Notes: a model not told the origin generated them from the sequence alone. A stretch of DNA of 64,000 nucleotides from an uncultured Kordiimonas sp. (GCA_947500295.1 CANMRM010000003.1:310001-374000); one strand, 5' to 3'; positions 8,864-17,566 are shown, counted from the stretch's first letter. Program-made: numbers and translations.

Positions 8864-10785
8864 TGGCTCACCAGTCCGACCTCATTGCAGAAGACATCAC
8901 CGCCTACCTCAAGGCGCAGGAAGAGAAGTCCATGCTCAGGTTTATCACCTGTGGCAGTGTGGATGATGGCAAATCGACGCTCATCGGTCGCCTTCTCTAT
9001 GACAGCAAGCTCATTTTTGAGGATCAGCTGAACGCGCTCGAGGCAGACAGCAAAAAAATGGGTACGCAGGGCCAGGAAATTGACTTTGCGCTGCTGGTGG
9101 ATGGCCTGGCGGCCGAGCGGGAACAGGGCATCACCATCGATGTAGCCTACCGCTTTTTCTCCACTGACAAACGCAAGTTCATCGTCGCGGACACACCCGG
9201 CCATGAACAGTACACCCGCAATATGGCAACAGGTGCCTCGACTGCTGATGTTGCCATCCTGCTCATTGATGCACGTCGCGGTGTGCTCACCCAAACCCGG
9301 CGGCACAGCTTCATCTGCTCGCTTCTGGGCATCAAGCGCATTGTGCTCGCGGTGAACAAGATGGATCTCGTTGACTATTCGCAAGACGTACTCAACGACA
9401 TCGATGCCGATTATCGTGCTTTCTCGAAAGACCTGGGTTTTGGCGATATTGTTACCATCCCCTTGAGCGCCCTGAAGGGTGATAACATCATCGAAGCGTC
9501 AGAGAATACGCCCTGGTACGAGGGGCCGACGCTGATGAACTATCTGGAAACAATCCAGGTTGGTGATGCGCGTCAGGCAGCGGACTTCCGCCTGCCCGTA
9601 CAATGGGTGAACCGCCCGAACCTGGATTTCCGGGGCTTCTCCGGCACCATCGCCAGCGGCACAATCAAGGTTGGTGACCCGATCAAGGTGCTGCCAAGCG
9701 CACAGGAAAGCACTGTCAAATCGATTGTTACCTATGATGGCGACCTGGATGAGGCCGTTGCGGGTGAAGCGATTACGCTCACGCTCAAGGACGAGATCGA
9801 CATCTCGCGCGGCGACGTGATCGCCGGCAAGGACCATCCGCCAGAGGTGGCTGACCAGTTTGAGGCCAAAATCATCTGGATGCATGATGATGCCATGCTG
9901 CCGGGTCGGCCCTATCTTTTCAAAACAGCGAACAAGACCATCCCGGGACTGGTGACCGACCTGAAGCACAAGGTCAATGTCAACACGATGGAGCGGCAGC
10001 CTGCAAAAACGCTGGAGCTCAACGAAATCGGTGTGTGCAACATCGGTCTCGACAGCCGCATCGCCTTTGACGCTTATGGTGCCAACCGGGAAACCGGCGC
10101 TTTCATCATCATTGATCGCATCACCAACACCACGGTGGGTGTGGGCATGATCGAATTTGCCCTCCGGCGCGCATCCAACATTCACTGGCAGGCGCTTGAC
10201 GTGGACAAGGTCGCACGCGCTGACATGAAACACCAGCGCCCTGCGGTGTTGTGGTTCACGGGGCTTTCAGGCTCAGGCAAGTCCACAATCGCCAACATTG
10301 TCGAGAAACGCCTGTTTGCGCGTGGGCGGCACACCTACATTCTTGATGGTGACAATGTGCGCCACGGTCTCAATCAGGACCTGGGCTTTACGGACGCAGA
10401 CCGGGTCGAGAACATCCGCCGGGTGGGGGAAGTTGCCAAACTGATGGTCGATAGCGGCCTGATGGTGATGACCAGCTTTATCTCCCCCTTCAGGGCAGAG
10501 CGCCGCATGGTGCATGACCTGATGGAAGACGGTGAATTTGTTGAAGTGTATGTGGACACGCCGTTTGACGTGTGCGCCGAGCGCGACCCCAAGGGCTTGT
10601 ATAAAAAGGCGCTGGCCGGGGAAATCAAGAACTTCACAGGTTATGACAGTCCCTATGAGCCGCCAGAGCGTGCCGATATTCACGTCAGCACCGATGAGCT
10701 GACCGCAGACCAGTGTGCAGATGTGATTATCAACTATCTGGAAGAAAACGGCTACCTCAACGCCAATGGCAATGACCGCGACTAG
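8863..10785 (+). CDS. cysNC: CysNC: sulfate adenylyltransferase GTPase subunit fused to APS kinase
   Basis: Bifunctional enzyme. The N-terminal GTPase drives ATP sulfurylase: GSVDDGKST at residues 31-39 is G1, [17 protein letters not shown] near 110 is G3, and NKMD near 164 is G4. The C-terminal APS kinase makes [13 protein letters not shown] near 467-475 is the Walker A, with [10 protein letters not shown] and [11 protein letters not shown] following. The 640 residues match known CysNC/NodQ proteins. PAPS is the donor used by sulfotransferases, so this gene ties the locus to sulfation. A strong terminator follows 30 bases after the stop and closes the cysD-cysNC operon. Confidence 0.96.
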   Translation: MAHQSDLIAEDITAYLKAQEEKSMLRFITCGSVDDGKSTLIGRLLYDSKLIFEDQLNALEADSKKMGTQGQEIDFALLVDGLAAEREQGITIDVAYRFFSTDKRKFIVADTPGHEQYTRNMATGASTADVAILLIDARRGVLTQTRRHSFICSLLGIKRIVLAVNKMDLVDYSQDVLNDIDADYRAFSKDLGFGDIVTIPLSALKGDNIIEASENTPWYEGPTLMNYLETIQVGDARQAADFRLPVQWVNRPNLDFRGFSGTIASGTIKVGDPIKVLPSAQESTVKSIVTYDGDLDEAVAGEAITLTLKDEIDISRGDVIAGKDHPPEVADQFEAKIIWMHDDAMLPGRPYLFKTANKTIPGLVTDLKHKVNVNTMERQPAKTLELNEIGVCNIGLDSRIAFDAYGANRETGAFIIIDRITNTTVGVGMIEFALRRASNIHWQALDVDKVARADMKHQRPAVLWFTGLSGSGKSTIANIVEKRLFARGRHTYILDGDNVRHGLNQDLGFTDADRVENIRRVGEVAKLMVDSGLMVMTSFISPFRAERRMVHDLMEDGEFVEVYVDTPFDVCAERDPKGLYKKALAGEIKNFTGYDSPYEPPERADIHVSTDELTADQCADVIINYLEENGYLNANGNDRD

Positions 10786-10815
10786 GCGGTTACGGCACAA
10801 TTGCAAAATTCTCCT

Positions 10816-10847
10816 AAAAAGGCCGGGATGTTCCCGGCCTTTTTGTT
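10816..10847 (+). terminator. Rho-independent terminator after cysNC
   Basis: A perfect 8-base GC-rich stem (GGCCGGGA, loop TGT, TCCCGGCC) is flanked by five A on the left and followed by five T. It lies 30 bases after the cysNC stop. Nearly the same hairpin recurs at 11332 and 13517. Confidence 0.92.
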
Positions 10848-10911
10848 TATTTGACACTAGATCGATCCCGTAATACTCAAGGCCTGTAGAAACATCGTTG
10901 GGGGATTATTC

Positions 10912-11292
10912 ATGGACTTTGGTGACGCGGTAAAATCCGGCTTTGTGCGCTATTTTGATTTCGTGGGGCGCTCCAGTCGCTCCGAATACTGGTGGTGGAC
11001 GCTGTTCGTTTTCATCACAGGCTTGGTGATAGGGGCGATCGAGTTTAGCCTGGGGTTGGGTACAACGTCCGCCTATGGCCCCCTCAGTGGCCTGCTTTCC
11101 CTGCTGACCTTCATTCCGGGCCTTGCGGTACTTGTGCGCAGATTGCATGACGTTGACCGCTCCGGCTGGTGGGTTCTTATCATCTTCGTGCCCCTGATCG
11201 GGTTTGTACTGCTGATTTACTGGATGGTCATTCACGGCACACATGGCCCCAACAGGTTCGGTGAAGACCCGCTGATGGTCGCGGACGCCTGA
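10912..11292 (+). CDS. DUF805 family inner-membrane protein
   Basis: A 126-residue protein of the DUF805 (YhaH-like) family. The N-terminus FVRYFDFVGRSSRSEYWWW is the family signature, followed by hydrophobic segments, the RLHDVDRSGWW motif near residue 82 and a C-terminal tail with N-x-FGEDPL. Function is unknown. ATG 10912 follows GGGGGA. A TTGACA at 10851 lies upstream, but a well-spaced -10 is not evident. Two further DUF805 genes lie at 15791 and 16336, so this stretch carries three divergent paralogues. Confidence 0.88.
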   Translation: MDFGDAVKSGFVRYFDFVGRSSRSEYWWWTLFVFITGLVIGAIEFSLGLGTTSAYGPLSGLLSLLTFIPGLAVLVRRLHDVDRSGWWVLIIFVPLIGFVLLIYWMVIHGTHGPNRFGEDPLMVADA

Positions 11293-11331
11293 GCGCGCCA
11301 GTGATCATGAACAGCTTGCGCTAAACGCGTC

Positions 11332-11360
11332 AAAGGCTGGAATATTCCCGGCCTTTTTTA
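11332..11360 (+). terminator. Terminator-like hairpin after the first DUF805 gene
   Basis: An imperfect stem (AAAGGCTGGAAT with ATTCCCGGCCTTT) is followed by a run of T. It lies 39 bases after the DUF805 stop. The 3' arm is nearly the same as in the terminators at 10816 and 13517. Confidence 0.75.
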
Positions 11361-11374
11361 TTGGGGAAAATTCG

Positions 11375-11980
11375 TTGCAAGTTCTAAAAGGTATCACCCT
11401 ATTGCTTGTCATAACCGTGATGTGGTGGCTGACATACCCTAAAGCCAGCGAGTTCTTCTATGATGGCGAAGGTGAATACACTGTCGATGGCATTTGGCCG
11501 TTTTTGACCTACAAACTCAAAATGCCGAAGTTCAGCCTCAATGAGCGGTACGAGCAAACCTATTATGTTCGCCGGTATGCAACTGATGGGGGCGATCATT
11601 TTAGTCTTTGTTTTGAAACGGACGAGTCGTTTGACTATTTGTCAGTCGATGCTCGAGCCAAACTGGAAGTCGTGACATCTGACGGGCGCAAAGTCTTTAG
11701 TCTGAACGAACCATTGAATGACCCAGACAGGTTCGCTGACGTTTCGGAGCAAGAATACCGGGTTCTGCAAGTTGATGGGTTTGGGCGTTGGCGCACACAT
11801 CGAATTGCAAGCCGCGAAGTGCGAGAAGCTGAGTGCTTTTGGGCGTCTTGGACCGAGCTGGATTGGCGTCTTCAGTTCAACTGGTGGGAAAACTATGAAC
11901 TTCGCGTATCGCTATCTGATGTGGACAAGGAACTGGCTGGCGCACGTGTTCATGTGGAAATAGTCAACGGCTGGAAGTAG
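11375..11980 (+). CDS. Hypothetical membrane-anchored or secreted protein
   Basis: A 201-residue protein I do not recognise. The N-terminus (about residues 4-17) is a hydrophobic segment, either a signal peptide or a membrane anchor; the rest is soluble and rich in aromatic and charged residues (several W and Y, few glycines). The start is TTG 11375 after GGGGAA. Together with the next gene it is visibly less GC-rich than the cys genes, which hints at separate origin. No catalytic motif was seen. Confidence 0.55.
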   Translation: MQVLKGITLLLVITVMWWLTYPKASEFFYDGEGEYTVDGIWPFLTYKLKMPKFSLNERYEQTYYVRRYATDGGDHFSLCFETDESFDYLSVDARAKLEVVTSDGRKVFSLNEPLNDPDRFADVSEQEYRVLQVDGFGRWRTHRIASREVREAECFWASWTELDWRLQFNWWENYELRVSLSDVDKELAGARVHVEIVNGWK

Positions 11981-12030
11981 TGTTTTTGAGGTGAGATTAG
12001 GACTCTAGGCCCGGACTTTTGGGAGTGAAT

Positions 12031-12687
12031 ATGTTTCGTTTTCTATTAGTTGGTTCGTTTGTGCTGGCCTCAGTGGCTTCAGCGACTGCTGATGAGCAAG
12101 ATCAAGAAGTCGCCATCGTTAAGGCAGTCGCAAAATCTAAAGAGTGCGAAGAGGGTGCAGTTGTAAGCGAGCTCCCAGAACCGTTTGACCGCTGGCTCAA
12201 CCTTACATGCAGCAGCAGTGGCCAGTTAATTCTGGGAAGAACCGTGCGAAGGGGAGAGCAATTCGTTGCGCGGCGGAGTATAGCGCCAATGAACATATTT
12301 GAGGAGATGAACCCTCAAACGCGTTCTGACCTAATCGCAGAACACGGTATGCAAGCGGCAAGATTTATGGGGTTTGATGGTGCTCAGATTCCAGAAGAAG
12401 AAGCCAGTCAGTTCAAAGTGGTTTTTGATTCTTTGTTTGAGAGCTATCAAGTTACCGACAACGAAGAAGTATGGCTTTTGCATATTGTTGGCCAGACGGA
12501 GGAAAGGGTTTCGCAATTGGTTTTGCTGATTCAAGATTCTGCCCTTCGATACGCGATCCATATGCGTGGAAGACCAGAGGATACTGGTGTTTACATGACT
12601 ATCGATGCTGATGAGTGGAAGGGACGGGCCAATGCGCGCATACAAGAACTTAAGGACATTGCTGAACCGGACAAGGCAGGCCGATGA
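12031..12687 (+). CDS. Hypothetical secreted protein
   Basis: A 218-residue protein with a clear signal peptide (FRFLLVGSFVLASVASATA, cleavage near residue 20). ATG 12031 is chosen because GGGAG lies five bases upstream; a TTG at 12019 would add four residues. The mature part has three cysteines near the N-terminus and no recognised domain. It follows the previous gene by 50 bases in the same direction and shares its lower GC content, so the two may be co-transcribed and co-acquired. Confidence 0.6.
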   Translation: MFRFLLVGSFVLASVASATADEQDQEVAIVKAVAKSKECEEGAVVSELPEPFDRWLNLTCSSSGQLILGRTVRRGEQFVARRSIAPMNIFEEMNPQTRSDLIAEHGMQAARFMGFDGAQIPEEEASQFKVVFDSLFESYQVTDNEEVWLLHIVGQTEERVSQLVLLIQDSALRYAIHMRGRPEDTGVYMTIDADEWKGRANARIQELKDIAEPDKAGR

Positions 12688-12810
12688 CAAGCTGAAAAGG
12701 CTTAGTCAAAAACTATGTTTGTGCTGTCCAACACTCACACACTCGTGACTGTCATGTGTGCACCCGCGCACCCATCTTAGGGGTCAATTGATCGTAACTG
12801 GAGGCCCCTA

Positions 12811-13488
12811 ATGACTCTGACTGAAACCCTGACTGAAACCCTGACAGAAACGCTGACAGAAACGCTGGCGAATGCCGTCCAGAATTCTGTCAAACGCATC
12901 CCCGCAGAAGTACGCGAAGTGATGCTCAACGCCAACGATGATATCATCAAAACCGGCATTGAGGGCACGGCTCTCAAAACCGGTGACAGGGCCCCTGATT
13001 TCACCCTCAAAAACCACAAGGGCGAGGCTGTCACGCTATCCGAGCGGCTTAAGCAAGGTCCTGTGGTCGTCATCTTCTACCGCGGTGGCTGGTGCCCATA
13101 CTGCAACATGGAGCTCTACGCCTACGAGCAGGAGCTGGAGACGCTGAGATCGCTTGGTGCGAGCCTCATTGCCATCACCCCTGAAACCCCGGACAACAGC
13201 CTGACAACTGTTGAGAAAAACGGCCTTTCCTATGATGTGCTGTCGGATACCGGCTTTACTGCGTCTGACGCCTTTGGCCTCACGTTCACCTTCCCGGAGC
13301 CCTTGATGAAAGTGTACGAAGGTTTTGGCCTCAATGTACCGGCGGTGAACGGCGACGACGCCTGGCGCCTGCCGATCCCGGCGGCCTATGTCATCGACCA
13401 AACGGGCAAGATCATCCTGCATCATGTGGAGGTGGACTATACCAAGCGGCTTGACCCGCTGGACGTGATCGCCGCCTTGAAGAGCTAG
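12811..13488 (+). CDS. Peroxiredoxin-like (AhpC/TSA) protein
   Basis: Thiol peroxidase family. The core (about residues 50-225) has GDRAPDFTLKNHKGE, then RGGWCPYCNMEL with a CxxC where peroxiredoxins have the peroxidatic cysteine, and a C-terminal AAYVIDQTGKI strand. It is probably a cytoplasmic peroxide reductase; the substrate is unknown. GGAGG lies six bases before ATG 12811. The N-terminus is odd: residues 2-18 are repeats of the unit TLTE, encoded by tandem 12-base DNA repeats. A strong terminator follows 29 bases after the stop. Confidence 0.85.
   Translation: MTLTETLTETLTETLTETLANAVQNSVKRIPAEVREVMLNANDDIIKTGIEGTALKTGDRAPDFTLKNHKGEAVTLSERLKQGPVVVIFYRGGWCPYCNMELYAYEQELETLRSLGASLIAITPETPDNSLTTVEKNGLSYDVLSDTGFTASDAFGLTFTFPEPLMKVYEGFGLNVPAVNGDDAWRLPIPAAYVIDQTGKIILHHVEVDYTKRLDPLDVIAALKS
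12817..12864 (+). repeat. Four 12-base tandem repeats inside the peroxiredoxin gene
   Basis: Two copies of CTGACTGAAACC are followed by two copies of CTGACAGAAACG, encoding LTET-type repeats at the extreme N-terminus. The unit is a multiple of three, so copy-number change would alter length without breaking the frame. Confidence 0.9.
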
Positions 13489-13516
13489 GGACGCTTCTTT
13501 GGTGTCTGGAGACAGA

Positions 13517-13545
13517 GAAAGGCCGGGCAATCCCCGGCCTTTTTG
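13517..13545 (+). terminator. Rho-independent terminator after the peroxiredoxin gene
   Basis: GGCCGGG and CCCGGCC form a 7-base stem around a 5-base loop, followed by five T; A residues on the left also allow it to work for the leftward gene ending at 13547. Confidence 0.88.
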
Positions 13546-13546
13546 A

Positions 13547-13939
13547 TCAACTCGCAGCGTTCCAGTTGGTGTGGTCGTTTATTGGCCACCCTGATGGAGC
13601 GTTGCCGTGGGCAAATGCCCGAAGTTTACTTTCTGGCAGGACCAAATTCACAAAAGCGTTAGCTGCTATGTTGCAGCAATAGCGAATGGTATAGCCGTCT
13701 TCATCGCAGGTGATCTCAGCGCGACAATGGTCCGGCACCTTGATAATGCTGGGGTTGGGTGGATTTGCCGGATCGGTTGGATTTAGATAAATTCCATCAA
13801 TGTCGAAACCGTCAAGGTTTCCCTTCACCAGACCGGGTTCATGTTCGCGTTTGAACCTGAAATTGGCATCAATAAATTCCTGGCTGCATCCGTCAAATGA
13901 TACTTCGCCGCCGAAGAAAGATTTTATACAGAGCCCCAT
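13547..13939 (-). CDS. Hypothetical protein
   Basis: A 130-residue protein with no recognised domain. It has five cysteines, including an adjacent pair in RYCCN, and a proline-rich stretch (NPTDPANPPNPS). There is no convincing signal peptide. AAGGGAG lies upstream of ATG 13939 at good spacing, which supports translation. It is the last gene of a leftward set with the metallophosphoesterase and the small membrane peptide. Confidence 0.5.
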   Translation of the reverse strand: MGLCIKSFFGGEVSFDGCSQEFIDANFRFKREHEPGLVKGNLDGFDIDGIYLNPTDPANPPNPSIIKVPDHCRAEITCDEDGYTIRYCCNIAANAFVNLVLPESKLRAFAHGNAPSGWPINDHTNWNAAS

Positions 13940-13974
13940 ATTTAAAGCACTCCCTTCTCAAACCTACTATATGG

Positions 13975-14058
13975 TCACTTTTCCGGCGTTACGTCATCGC
14001 GCGCTAAAAAAAAGGCCGCGACGATGATGATTGCCAGTAGTGTATATATTGCGGTCAA
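13975..14058 (-). CDS. 27-residue single-pass membrane peptide
   Basis: A very short gene. TTG 14058 follows a full AAGGAG ribosome site at six bases and encodes 27 residues: a hydrophobic segment (YTLLAIIIVAAFFLA) followed by the charged tail RDDVTPEK and a TGA. It starts 15 bases after the metallophosphoesterase stop and ends 35 bases before the next leftward gene. The match of ribosome site, membrane helix and operon spacing supports a real small protein. The 8-base A/T run at 14006-14013 is inside it, so a sequencing slip would change the tail. Function is unknown. Confidence 0.5.
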   Translation of the reverse strand: MTAIYTLLAIIIVAAFFLARDDVTPEK

Positions 14059-14073
14059 ATTAAGCTCCTTGCC

Positions 14074-15645
14074 TTACGTGAGTGATGTCCACACAGGTGT
14101 TGTGCAATCCTGATCATAAATTTCTTCCACGATGCCACCGTGTGTCAATGTTATCATGCCGAACCCGTTTTTGATCCGGTCAGCGAACTGTACGGGTAGT
14201 TTGCTTTTGTCCACGCCCAGGTTCTTGGGTGTAGCAGCCCACCAGTCCGCCGCGCCGGCGTTTTCGGGCTCGCTGAAGCCCCAGGGGGTTGCAACTGGAA
14301 TGGCGCTGTGGCCGACACAGCGCGCCTTCACCTGGCCCACCAGGTTGAGCTGGTTCCAGATCGGCGCATTGTTGCTGTAGACAGCAGCCAGATGGATATG
14401 CCCCCAGTACCAATAATCGGGCGTCAGAGTGCCTGCGCCTGTCACATCGTCCCACAGGCTGCCAAACAGGCCGTCAGCGAAGGTGGTGATGGGGTTGTGA
14501 TGGCTCATCAGCAGGGTGGTTTTGCTGTTGGTTTCGGCATAGGCGGCAAAATCCTTCAGGAATTTATACTGCGGATCGTCCCCCGGCTTGCCGAGGCCGC
14601 CTTTCAGGTAGGTGACTGAATCTGAAAAATAGGCGCTGTCGATGCCACCCAGCAGCCAGTTTTTATACTCAAGCGCAAAATAGGTGGCGCCGCCCTGCGC
14701 TGCAAACATGGGCAGATCCAGCGCCTGTTCATACAGGCCGTATGTGCCACCATACATTTCGTGGTTGGAGTTGAGCGTAAAGAAGCGGTCCGCAGGGAAG
14801 CCGGGCGTCAGCTGCTGCCAAAGGTCGACCATATTGTCCTTTTCTTCATTCGGGGGAGGGCGGCCTGCGCCCGTTCCTGCGTAATAGGTATCTCCCAGAT
14901 GGATGATATAGTCCGGGTTCAGTGAATTGGCGGTGCGCAGCACGTCGGCTGCCTGCTGGCCGTCGCCCTCTGGGCTTGCCGGGTAGGTGCCGGTGCCCCA
15001 GTCACCGATGATGGCGATTTTTACCTGTCCTGCTGTGCCTGTGTCGCTGCGCGGGCTGAGGGTAATGGGTGAAAATGTGGTGCTGCGAAAATTGGCAGGC
15101 CCTTCAATCCAGTTCAGAATGCGGTTCACGATTGTCCAGAGCCAGCCTTTGTCCAGTTGCTCGTATTTGTTGGTGCCGAGCACGGTGCCGTCTGATGTCG
15201 CGAGCACAATGTTGGTACCACTTGTCAGGTCAGTGACTGACTGAAGGTCGGCCGGTGTCATCACGGGTGAAGGAACAACCTTCATGGCAAGTGACCAAAC
15301 ATGCGCTAGCACCTTGTGTGACTGGATTGCATCCTCAAATTCCTGCGGAAGGTGGTGCATCCAGTATAAGCAGAACGCCAGATCGTTATCGACCTCTGAA
15401 AAATCAATACCGCCTTCGCTTGCGTCTAATGCCTCTGACGCACTGGCCCGCAGCCTTTCTGCTGTTGCACTGTCGTGGGGGGCAATGGCCGCTGCGAGGT
15501 CGAGCACGCCCTGATGGTGGCTGGCGATCAGCACCTCCAGCAATTCGGCAATGCGGTTTGCCCACTGCGGCAGGCCTTCAAGTGGACTGCCCGTTTCATT
15601 GGCGGCTGCGAGAAAACTCGCTGCAATAGTGTCACGTGTTGTCAT
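14074..15645 (-). CDS. Calcineurin-like metallophosphoesterase
   Basis: The metallophosphoesterase motifs are all present in order: IGDWGTG (near residue 213), HLGDTYYAG (near 248), NSNHEMYGG (near 290), MSHHNP (near 380) and WGHIHLA (near 415), which ligate the dinuclear metal centre. The first 160 residues are a helical region without a recognised fold. ATG 15645 is preferred because GGGGAGGGAG precedes it; an in-frame start at 15687 would add 14 residues. No signal peptide is seen. The protein is 523 residues, large for the family. The substrate could be a nucleotide, phosphoprotein or phosphodiester; none can be chosen from sequence. Confidence 0.85.
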   Translation of the reverse strand: MTTRDTIAASFLAAANETGSPLEGLPQWANRIAELLEVLIASHHQGVLDLAAAIAPHDSATAERLRASASEALDASEGGIDFSEVDNDLAFCLYWMHHLPQEFEDAIQSHKVLAHVWSLAMKVVPSPVMTPADLQSVTDLTSGTNIVLATSDGTVLGTNKYEQLDKGWLWTIVNRILNWIEGPANFRSTTFSPITLSPRSDTGTAGQVKIAIIGDWGTGTYPASPEGDGQQAADVLRTANSLNPDYIIHLGDTYYAGTGAGRPPPNEEKDNMVDLWQQLTPGFPADRFFTLNSNHEMYGGTYGLYEQALDLPMFAAQGGATYFALEYKNWLLGGIDSAYFSDSVTYLKGGLGKPGDDPQYKFLKDFAAYAETNSKTTLLMSHHNPITTFADGLFGSLWDDVTGAGTLTPDYWYWGHIHLAAVYSNNAPIWNQLNLVGQVKARCVGHSAIPVATPWGFSEPENAGAADWWAATPKNLGVDKSKLPVQFADRIKNGFGMITLTHGGIVEEIYDQDCTTPVWTSLT

Positions 15646-15790
15646 TGGTTTCTCCCTCCCCAAAGGCGTATGGTAGTATAGATACACTTATAAGTATAAT
15701 CCATCACAAGCTGCTTTGGCCCAGCCATTGGCAACCAACCCTTTTTCCGCTACAATAGTCCCGTATCGGGATTAATGTGGGAGAAGGAAA

Positions 15791-16222
15791 ATGGATGTCA
15801 TCGACGCCATCAGATCGGCGTTCCAGCGCTATTTCGATTTCGAGGGCCGCTCACGGCGGGCGGAGTTCTGGTATTTTATTGCCTTTGGCATTGTGGGTCT
15901 TAGCATCCTTCCCTTTTTTGACGGCCTGTTGTTCGACACGTCGCCGCCGCCCGAAGCGGGACCGTGGGCATCGTTCGGTTTCAATGTGCGGCATGGGCCG
16001 CTTTCCGTCCTGTTTGTCGCTGTGATGTTCATCCCGTGGCTGTCGGTCAGTGCCCGTCGCCTGCATGATGTCGGCCGCAATGGATGGTGGATACTGTTTG
16101 GTTTTGTGCCGCCCATCGGCTGGCTTTTCATGCTTGTCTGGCTCACCCGCGACAGCATCCCCGAAGACAATGAATATGGCCATGACCCCTTGGCGGGGCA
16201 GGGCATCACAGGCCACGCCTAG
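15791..16222 (+). CDS. DUF805 family inner-membrane protein
   Basis: A 143-residue DUF805 protein. It opens with FQRYFDFEGRSRRAEFWYF, then has hydrophobic segments, SARRLHDVGRNGWW near residue 88 and a C-terminal YGHDPL. It is the second of three paralogues. GAGAAGGAAA lies just before the ATG. The spacer of about 145 bases to the leftward phosphoesterase gene should hold divergent promoters; I could not pick out clear boxes. A short imperfect hairpin with six T (near 16253-16276) may terminate it. Confidence 0.88.
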   Translation: MDVIDAIRSAFQRYFDFEGRSRRAEFWYFIAFGIVGLSILPFFDGLLFDTSPPPEAGPWASFGFNVRHGPLSVLFVAVMFIPWLSVSARRLHDVGRNGWWILFGFVPPIGWLFMLVWLTRDSIPEDNEYGHDPLAGQGITGHA

Positions 16223-16335
16223 CAGGGTTTCTCCAAAGAACCACGTCATGGGACGGCGCTAGCGTCGGCCTTTTTTGTTGCTATTTTGTTCTCATTAAGG
16301 CATGCTTGCCCCATCGCACTGTTGGGTAAAAGACG

Positions 16336-16719
16336 ATGATGACATTTGCGGCCGCTGTGACGTCCGGTTTCATGAATATGTTTGATTTCCGAACGCGGGC
16401 CGCCCGGGCAGAATACTGGTGGTTTCAGGTCATTGTCATTGTTGCCTTTTCGCCAGTACTTCTGGATGTGATGTATGAAGGTTTTTTCTACATTGTCGAG
16501 CCTGTGCTCTACGCATACACGATGGCCGTTTTCACTGTTCTGTTCTGCTTGATTTCGCTCACCGTTCGCAGGTTTCATGACCTCAATATGTCTGGTTGGT
16601 GGTATCTGCTGAACTTCATCCCGTATGCCGGGCATCTCATCATCATTGTCTTTATGCTGATGAAGGGGAATGAAGGCGCCAATCAATATGGACCACCCCC
16701 GTCCCCCCATCGTGCTTAA
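16336..16719 (+). CDS. DUF805 family inner-membrane protein
   Basis: A 127-residue protein, the most divergent of the three DUF805 copies. MFDFRTRAARAEYWWF replaces the usual signature, and VRRFHDLNMSGWW near residue 82 is the second family motif. Three hydrophobic segments are visible. The start is one of two adjacent ATG codons (16336 or 16339). The short gene distance to the previous DUF805 gene and the same direction suggest local duplication followed by divergence. Confidence 0.83.
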   Translation: MMTFAAAVTSGFMNMFDFRTRAARAEYWWFQVIVIVAFSPVLLDVMYEGFFYIVEPVLYAYTMAVFTVLFCLISLTVRRFHDLNMSGWWYLLNFIPYAGHLIIIVFMLMKGNEGANQYGPPPSPHRA

Positions 16720-16732
16720 GGCTCTCACCACC

Positions 16733-16751
16733 GACTTTCGGGGTGACAGGC
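16733..16751 (+). repeat. 19-base direct repeat, left copy
   Basis: GACTTTCGGGGTGACAGGC, identical to the copy at 17548-17566. The pair brackets the leftward hypothetical gene at 16759-17463. Confidence 0.9.
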
Positions 16752-16758
16752 ATGCCCC

Positions 16759-17463
16759 TTAGTCAGACGTCGGCATGCCCAATTGCGCTATGGCCATCGA
16801 AGTTTTTGCGATTTCGAGTTTGAGATTTGTGTGATTTAGAACTGTCCCTCGTAGCATCAGTAGGCTGCTGGGCAAATTCTCAAGTTCAAATGGCCTTGAT
16901 ACCATTCGGGTAAGTGAGTTCGTGGAGAGGTTGTTGAGTTGTGTTTCGATCAAGCTTAGTTCTCGTAATGCGATCCGGTTGCCTTTGGCTGAAAGCTGGT
17001 TGCTTGCTATCACCTCATGCAAGCCGCCTCTGTATTCATCCATTGACTTAAGTAGAGAACGAACAGAAACGGCAACCCAACTGTTATAGCCATTCGCGTG
17101 GTATCGTCCGTTGTAAAAGTCAGCCCCCCAGATAAGGTCTCTGGTCTTGTTGCGGAAGAAGCTTGTGCAAGTGTTGAGCGGATCATATTGAACATAAACA
17201 TCTAGCTCATCGTCCACCTGCCCTACGTAGATATGGCGAATAGAAAGGCGGTATCGTAGCGTGGCTGGCGCATCAAGGTTTGCAACATGTTTTCCCAAAA
17301 CTTGTGTGGATACCTGCTTACCATTCACATAAACAGCTCGAATGTCTGCTTCGAATACCAAATCAATATCGTTTAAAACTTCTGAGGCTGGTTTGAATGC
17401 GTAGCTGCAACTCCAAACCGAGGCCGAATGTACAAACAATAGAAGGCTGAAAATTAACTTCAT
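16759..17463 (-). CDS. Hypothetical secreted protein, possibly NTR/TIMP-like
   Basis: A 234-residue protein with a signal peptide (KLIFSLLLFVHSASVWS); the mature protein would begin near CSYAF. The order cysteine at the mature N-terminus, then VFEADI, then a beta-rich stretch with YVGQVDDELDVYVQYDP and a later cysteine in NTCTSF, loosely recalls bacterial TIMP-like (NTR) domains. The similarity is weak, so it is left as hypothetical. ATG 17463 starts the signal peptide; an ATG at 17481 would add six residues. The gene is visibly lower in GC than its neighbours and is bracketed by 19-base direct repeats, suggesting insertion. Confidence 0.5.
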   Translation of the reverse strand: MKLIFSLLLFVHSASVWSCSYAFKPASEVLNDIDLVFEADIRAVYVNGKQVSTQVLGKHVANLDAPATLRYRLSIRHIYVGQVDDELDVYVQYDPLNTCTSFFRNKTRDLIWGADFYNGRYHANGYNSWVAVSVRSLLKSMDEYRGGLHEVIASNQLSAKGNRIALRELSLIETQLNNLSTNSLTRMVSRPFELENLPSSLLMLRGTVLNHTNLKLEIAKTSMAIAQLGMPTSD

Positions 17464-17547
17464 AATGCAATGATATAACATTAAAATAGCAAAGCAAGAA
17501 CTTTCGTTTAAGAGCTATTTCTGTAGATGTTGAGAACTGGTCTTAAA

Positions 17548-17566
17548 GACTTTCGGGGTGACAGGC
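17548..17566 (+). repeat. 19-base direct repeat, right copy
   Basis: Identical to 16733-16751, with 815 bases between copy starts. The identity stops abruptly on both sides. This copy lies upstream of the POT transporter gene. Confidence 0.9.

Noticed and set aside
14006-14013. Run of eight A as a phase-variation tract
   Set aside because: Eight bases is short for slippage, and the affected frame is only the 27-residue peptide; no alternative frame gives a sensible product.
16733-17566. Insertion sequence around the low-GC hypothetical gene
   Set aside because: No transposase or terminal inverted repeats were seen; only the direct repeats are supported, so it is reported as a repeat-flanked gene and not as an IS element.
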